The notes under the pieces are model-generated. The model saw nothing but the letters and a program-made list of their open reading frames with translations. It had not been told where the DNA came from and did no database searches. The translations under genes were made by a program, and so were the position numbers. A stretch of DNA of 7,973 bases from Streptosporangiaceae bacterium (GTDB taxonomy: Bacteria; Actinomycetota; Actinomycetes; Streptosporangiales; Streptosporangiaceae): the NCBI GenBank assembly GCA_030041195.1, contig JASHOI010000175.1:1-7973 (forward strand), read 5' to 3'. Below are positions 6,114 through 7,973 of the stretch, piece by piece (position 1 is the first letter of the stretch; each line of letters starts with the position of its first letter).

Positions 6114-6145
6114 GCGCCTCAGCCGGGTCAGACCAGGCGCTTTTT
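6114..6145 (+). terminator. Terminator-like hairpin with T-run, plus strand
   Basis: GCGCCT (6114-6119) pairs with AGGCGC (6135-6140) around a 15-nt loop and is followed directly by TTTTT (6141-6145), the intrinsic terminator pattern on the plus strand. No convincing plus-strand gene lies upstream within the stretch, so its client is unknown. The loop is long and the stem short, so chance is possible. Confidence 0.35.
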
Positions 6146-6201
6146 CATGATCTGGGTGACAAACGCCGCGTATTTGGTCGTTATCCACCCAGATCATGAA
6201 A
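6143..6201. repeat. Perfect 16-bp inverted repeat with 27-bp centre
   Basis: TTTCATGATCTGGGTG (6143-6158) and its exact reverse complement CACCCAGATCATGAAA (6186-6201) flank a 27-bp centre. The centre contains CAAA/TTTG (6160-6163, 6173-6176), which could extend the fold. The element is much less GC-rich than its surroundings. It lies between the nnr stop (85 bp away) and the marR upstream region. No T-run follows the stem on either strand, so it is not a standard intrinsic terminator. It could be a dispersed palindromic repeat, a miniature mobile element, or a cruciform or protein-binding site. No target-site duplication is obvious at its edges. Confidence 0.75.
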
Positions 6202-6263
6202 CGGGCCGTCGGCGGAGGGCGCGTGGCATCGGCGGAAGGGTTGCCCGGACCGCTGGCGGAGGG

Positions 6264-6280
6264 CGCCCGGCCGACGGGCG
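6264..6280 (-). terminator. Short GC hairpin just after nnr
   Basis: CGCCCG (6264-6269) and CGGGCG (6275-6280) form a 6-bp stem with a 5-nt loop, 5 bp downstream of the nnr stop codon. No T-run follows. It is a plausible hairpin-only terminator for nnr, but GC-rich DNA produces such stems readily. Confidence 0.35.
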
Positions 6281-6285
6281 GGCGA

Positions 6286-7782
6286 TCAGGCGGCCTCCAC
6301 GGTGCGGGTGGCGGCGGGCAGCGCGGTGATGATGTCCTCGGAGCCGATCGGCGCGCCTTCGGCGGCCAGGCGCGCGGCGATGCCGTGCAGGTAAGCGGCG
6401 GCCGCGGCCGCGCGCGCCGCGTCCAGGCCCTGCGCGAGCAGTGAGCCGGCCAGGCCGGACAGCACGTCGCCCGATCCCGCGGTCGCCAGCCAGCTCGTGC
6501 CGGTGGGGTTGACCAGGACCTCCCGGCCCGGCTCCGGGGAGGCGATCACCGTGGTCGAGCCCTTGAGCAGCACGGTGCAGCCAAGCTCGGCGGCCGCCTG
6601 GGTGACGAAGTGGAGCCTTCGCGCTTCGATGTCGGCCCGGTCAGCGCCGATCAGCCGCGACAGCTCGCCCGCGTGCGGCGTGAGCAGCGTGGGCGCCGAG
6701 CGCGGCAGCAGCTCGCGGTGCGCCGCCAGCAACGTGATCCCGTCGGCGTCGACCAGCACCGGAAGGTCGGTCGCGAGCACGGCGGCGAGCAGGTTGAGCG
6801 CGGCGTCGTCGGTGCCCATGCCCGGGCCGGCCGTCCAGGCCTCGACCCGGCCGGCCTGCTCGATCGCTGCACCTCCTTCCTCGCCGGGGTGCGTGGTCGT
6901 GATCACCGCCTCCGGCCAGCGCTGCCTGACCAGCCCCACCGGGACCTCGGACGACACCAGCCGGACCATCCCGGCCCCGCCGCGGATGGCGCCGCCGACG
7001 GCCAGCAACGCCGCCCCGGTGAACCGGTCGCTGCCGGCCACGATCCCGAGCACGCCGCGACGGTACTTGTCCGACTCTGCGGTCGGGCGCGGCAGCCACT
7101 CGGCGATGTCGGCCGCCTGCGGCGCCGCCACGTCGGGCGGGCCCAGGTAGTCGCCGAGACCGATGTCGATGAACTCGACGACTCCGGCGTGTGACGCTCC
7201 GGGGTCGATCAGCAGGCCGGGCTTCAGGGTCCCGAACGTGACCGTGACGTCGGCCGTCACGGCGGCGCCCGCCACCTCGCCGGTGTCGGCGTCGATCCCG
7301 CTGGGCAGGTCCACGGCCACCACCGGGCCGGGGGCACGCTCCGCCGCGGCGGCCAGCGAGGCGGCCGGCTCGCGCAGCCCGCCGTGGCCGCCGATGCCGA
7401 GCAGTCCGTCGATGACCAGGTCGGCCCGTGCGATCGCGCGATCAGCCGCCGTCCGCCCGGCCTCGTCAGCGGCCTCGATCAGCCGGCCGCCGGAGTCGCG
7501 CAGCGCAGCGGCACCGGCCTCGTGCACGCGTGCGGCAACGGCGACCGCGGTGACCACGGCGCCGCGGTCAGCCAGCCGCGCCCCGGCGTAGAGGGCGTCT
7601 CCGCCGTTGTCGCCGCTGCCGACCAGCACCACGACCCGGGATCCGTACACGGCAGGGAGCAGGCCCGCGCACACCGACGCCAGGCCGGCCGCCGCGCGCT
7701 GCATCAGCGCGCCCTCCGGCACCTTGGCCATCAGGGCGGCCTCGGCCGCCCGGACCGCGGCGACGTGGTGGGCGTTCCTCAT
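6286..7782 (-). CDS. nnr: Bifunctional NAD(P)H-hydrate epimerase / ADP- or ATP-dependent dehydratase
   Basis: A 498-residue cytoplasmic repair enzyme that rescues damaged NADHX and NADPHX. The N-terminal YjeF_N domain (about 1-220) epimerises the R form to S. The C-terminal YjeF_C ribokinase-like domain (about 235-490) dehydrates S-NAD(P)HX using a nucleotide. Visible motifs: GSGDNGGDALYAGARL (55-70), IDGLLGIG (114-121), VAVDLPSGIDADTG (155-168); then YRRGVLGIVAGSDRFTGAA (240-258), TAGPGMG (317-323), VLVDADGI (342-349), LTPHAGELSRLIG (367-379), VLLKGSTTVIA (404-414) and TAGSGDVLSG (434-443) with the catalytic Asp439. Length matches the fused form. The start ATG leads into RNAHHVAAVRAAE, the usual family N-terminus; the ribosome site is only a weak AGGGGG. 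It is co-directional with alr, its common neighbour. Confidence 0.96.
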   Translation of the reverse strand: MRNAHHVAAVRAAEAALMAKVPEGALMQRAAAGLASVCAGLLPAVYGSRVVVLVGSGDNGGDALYAGARLADRGAVVTAVAVAARVHEAGAAALRDSGGRLIEAADEAGRTAADRAIARADLVIDGLLGIGGHGGLREPAASLAAAAERAPGPVVAVDLPSGIDADTGEVAGAAVTADVTVTFGTLKPGLLIDPGASHAGVVEFIDIGLGDYLGPPDVAAPQAADIAEWLPRPTAESDKYRRGVLGIVAGSDRFTGAALLAVGGAIRGGAGMVRLVSSEVPVGLVRQRWPEAVITTTHPGEEGGAAIEQAGRVEAWTAGPGMGTDDAALNLLAAVLATDLPVLVDADGITLLAAHRELLPRSAPTLLTPHAGELSRLIGADRADIEARRLHFVTQAAAELGCTVLLKGSTTVIASPEPGREVLVNPTGTSWLATAGSGDVLSGLAGSLLAQGLDAARAAAAAAYLHGIAARLAAEGAPIGSEDIITALPAATRTVEAA

Positions 7783-7973
7783 GCCGGGCCCCCTGTCGGC
7801 CTAGTCTGTTCGCCCTGAGCGAACGAACGCGCCCACCTTGGTGCCGCCGAGCGGGCCTGCGCCGCCCCGGAGATGCTCGAGCCCACGATCATGAGCCAAG
7901 CCTGCCACGCCGCCCGGAGTGGGCTGCGGGTGCCCGTCGGCTCGGCCGGTGCCGGTGCCCGCGGGCCAGCGGT
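7783..7973 (-). other. Upstream of nnr: no gene recognised
   Basis: Holo-ACP synthase (acpS) is a frequent upstream neighbour of nnr in actinobacteria, so I looked for its 3' end here and did not find its VSLSHD-type tail. One minus-strand frame stays open from the window edge and ends with a TGA at 7781-7779 that overlaps the nnr ATG (ATGA), as in translationally coupled genes. Another frame is open until TAG at 7803-7801. Neither translation resembles a family I know, and both have only moderate third-position GC. This may be the tail of a gene outside the window or non-coding DNA holding the nnr promoter. Confidence 0.25.

Noticed and set aside
5919..6197. A 92-codon minus-strand frame (start inside the inverted repeat) that could be a small gene between nnr and marR
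   Set aside because: Its start MIWV comes from the repeat arm, its tail is a GC-rich Arg/Gly run from the tandem repeat, and it would end within the marR control region. No ribosome site or conserved motif.
6211..6266. 12-bp direct repeat GGCGGAGGGCGC at 6211-6222 and 6255-6266
   Set aside because: Low-complexity GGCGGA-type sequence recurs here with small changes. In DNA this GC-rich it carries little weight as an attachment or binding site.
5922..6329. A 135-codon plus-strand frame starting beside the marR operators
   Set aside because: It runs through the tandem repeat, the terminator-like hairpin and the inverted repeat and ends inside nnr. The first part is only Ala/Pro/Arg/Ser, it has no ribosome site, and it matches no known protein.

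Overview
The window is very GC-rich throughout. Its genes have strong G/C at third codon positions, there are GTG as well as ATG starts, and two genes appear to be leaderless. Together with the gene families this points to a high-GC actinomycete. I cannot name a genus from the sequence alone. No rRNA, tRNA, CRISPR array, transposase or integrase gene was seen.

Layout, left to right: (1) 1-396, minus strand: the first 132 codons of alanine racemase (alr), cut by the window edge. (2) 504-2351, plus strand: a cytoplasmic S9-family prolyl-oligopeptidase-like peptidase, divergent from alr. (3) 2378-3145, minus strand: a type I methionine aminopeptidase. (4) 3177-3452, plus strand: a 91-residue XRE-type regulator. 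Genes 3 and 4 diverge from a 31-bp AT-rich spacer that holds two back-to-back leaderless-type promoters over a palindrome. (5) 3516-5114, minus strand: a 14-TM DHA2-type drug efflux transporter. (6) 5275-5799, minus strand: a MarR-family regulator upstream of the transporter, with a promoter and TTGAG/CTCAA operators at about 5851-5920. (7) 5923-6285: a gene-poor stretch with a GC-rich tandem repeat, a terminator-like hairpin and a perfect 16-bp inverted repeat. (8) 6286-7782, minus strand: bifunctional NAD(P)HX epimerase/dehydratase (nnr). (9) 7783-7973: nothing recognised with confidence.

How it fits together: nnr and alr are commonly adjacent and co-directional in actinobacteria. Here they keep the same strand but are 5.9 kb apart. 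The intervening block looks like three modules: a peptidase, a regulated spare methionine aminopeptidase, and a MarR-controlled efflux pump. The convergent junctions (peptidase/map and xre/transporter) each carry a strong GC hairpin that probably terminates transcription from both sides.

The items most worth a second look are the symmetric leaderless promoter/operator between map and xre, the unusual active-site surroundings of this methionine aminopeptidase, the operator array of the MarR gene, and the 16-bp inverted repeat at 6143-6201. No clearly new multi-gene system is visible.
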